From: Omphiscola glabra
Lineage: Eukaryota > Mollusca > Gastropoda > Lymnaeidae
Direction of reading: 5' to 3'
NCBI GenBank assembly: GCA_964017045.1
Contig: OZ024807.1
Span: forward strand, 21,250,053 to 21,314,052
Length of the DNA: 64,000 nt
A model generated the notes under the pieces. The model searched no databases. It worked only from the letters and a program-made list of their open reading frames with translations, and was not told where the DNA came from. The position numbers and the translations under genes were made by a program. How positions within the stretch are numbered: position 1 is the stretch's first letter; each line of letters begins with the position of its first letter. Below, piece after piece: positions 63,123 to 64,000 of the stretch.

Positions 63123-64000
63123 TCTATATATATAAAAATGAATAAATGTCTGTATGTATGTATGCATGTCTGTTTGTCTCATATGCGCTCCCACACCATT
63201 CATGCGATTGCAATAAAACTTTGGTGAGTTGTTGGCCACCTACCTAAGCATTTAACTGCGTCATTAAAAAACTTTTCAATTATTTCGTTTTCGGCCGTTA
63301 GCCCTTCATTCGTTTTTTTTTTCTAATACGAGCTTTGTAAAAAATATTTCCGTCTGCGCTCCTACACCATTCTTCTGAATGCGCTAAATCTTTGGTAAAA
63401 TGCTGCAAGCACGCCCACAAAGGTTTGGAAATAATTATAACCGTTTTAAAATATTCCGTTTTGAGCCAGGGGCCCCGTGTTCGTTTTTTCTAATATGAGC
63501 TATATAAATATAGATTCAAACCGTATGCGCTCCTACACCATTCATGCGATTGCAACAAAACATTGGAGAGTTGTATTCCATAAGCTCGCGCATTTTACTG
63601 GGTCATTATAACACTTTTAAAATATTTCGTTTTGGCCGTTGGCCCCAAAATGGTTTTTTTTCTGATATGAGCTTTGTAAACAATAGGTTTCGTCTGCGCT
63701 CCTACACAATTTATTCGAATACGCTAAAACTTTGACGAGATGTTGCGAGCATGCCCACAAAGGTTTCTAAATTATTACAACCGTTTTAAAATATTCCGTT
63801 TTGAGCCAGGGGCCCCATGTTCGTTTTTTCTTATATGAGCTTTATAAATATAATTTTAAACCGTATGCGCTCCTACACCATTCATGTGATTGCAACAAAA
63901 CTTTTTTGAAAGGTTGTCCATAAAGTTGCGCATGTTAATAAGTAATTACAATACTTTTAAAATATTTCGTTTTCAGCCGTTGGCCCCAAGTTCTTTTTTT
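63123..64000 (+). mobile_element. Helitron 5' end and leader, continuing past the window
   Basis: Begins with TCTATATATATAAAAATG, preceded by A at 63122, then a TGTATGTATG run and the ~170-bp monomers (gcgctcctacaccattc at about 63356 and 63527). It inserted in the gene D intron 49 bp after the exon ending at 63074. Its far end and any Rep gene lie outside the window. Confidence 0.83.

Overview
The window looks like AT-rich nuclear DNA of an animal. Genes are split by GT-AG introns, and there are long microsatellites, non-LTR retrotransposons, tRNA-derived SINEs, a hAT-type DNA element and a large Helitron block. Gene style and repeat families suggest a gastropod mollusc, possibly a freshwater pulmonate; this is an inference, since no marker gene proves it. 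No bacterial operon, rRNA, functional tRNA or CRISPR array was seen.

The genes that matter form a run of related receptor-like genes, all on the + strand. They combine Cys- and N-glycosylation-rich immunoglobulin-like modules with a single-pass membrane segment. From left to right: a possible last exon of an upstream relative (465-717); gene A, which reads intact from signal peptide to membrane anchor and stop (3784-18663); gene B, a damaged copy that keeps a membrane exon and a cytoplasmic tail with two ITIM-like tyrosine motifs (24733-30098); gene C, a damaged 3' part of a copy (32769-36576); and gene D, an intact-looking 5' part that runs off the right edge (56973-63074+). Introns recur in the same phases. 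One module type is a single exon (phase 1 to 1). The other is two exons joined by a phase-0 intron (1 to 0 to 1). This supports common ancestry and module shuffling. An ankyrin-repeat segment with an internal stop lies just behind gene A.

Mobile DNA fills the rest. Fragments of one Jockey/I-like LINE family lie in two introns of gene A. A CR1/L2-like LINE sits inside a coding exon of gene B. A 1.4 kb hAT element with a perfect 8-bp target duplication lies in a gene B intron. An RTE-like LINE fragment separates B from C, and a 740-bp inverted-repeat element lies in a gene C intron. From 36.8 to about 50.5 kb there is a Helitron block: three copies of a leader made of ~170-bp monomers, a tail-to-head Helitron junction at 43139/43140, and an open 1000-residue Rep reading frame that lacks its helicase half. 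Further Helitron pieces lie in two introns of gene D, including the last 39 codons of a helicase on the minus strand. A tRNA-derived SINE family occurs three times; one copy shares its 3' tail with one of the LINE copies.

The most interesting biology is the receptor cluster. Known gastropod loci of clustered, polymorphic, single-pass membrane genes affect parasite resistance. Whether this cluster belongs to such a locus cannot be decided from the sequence alone.
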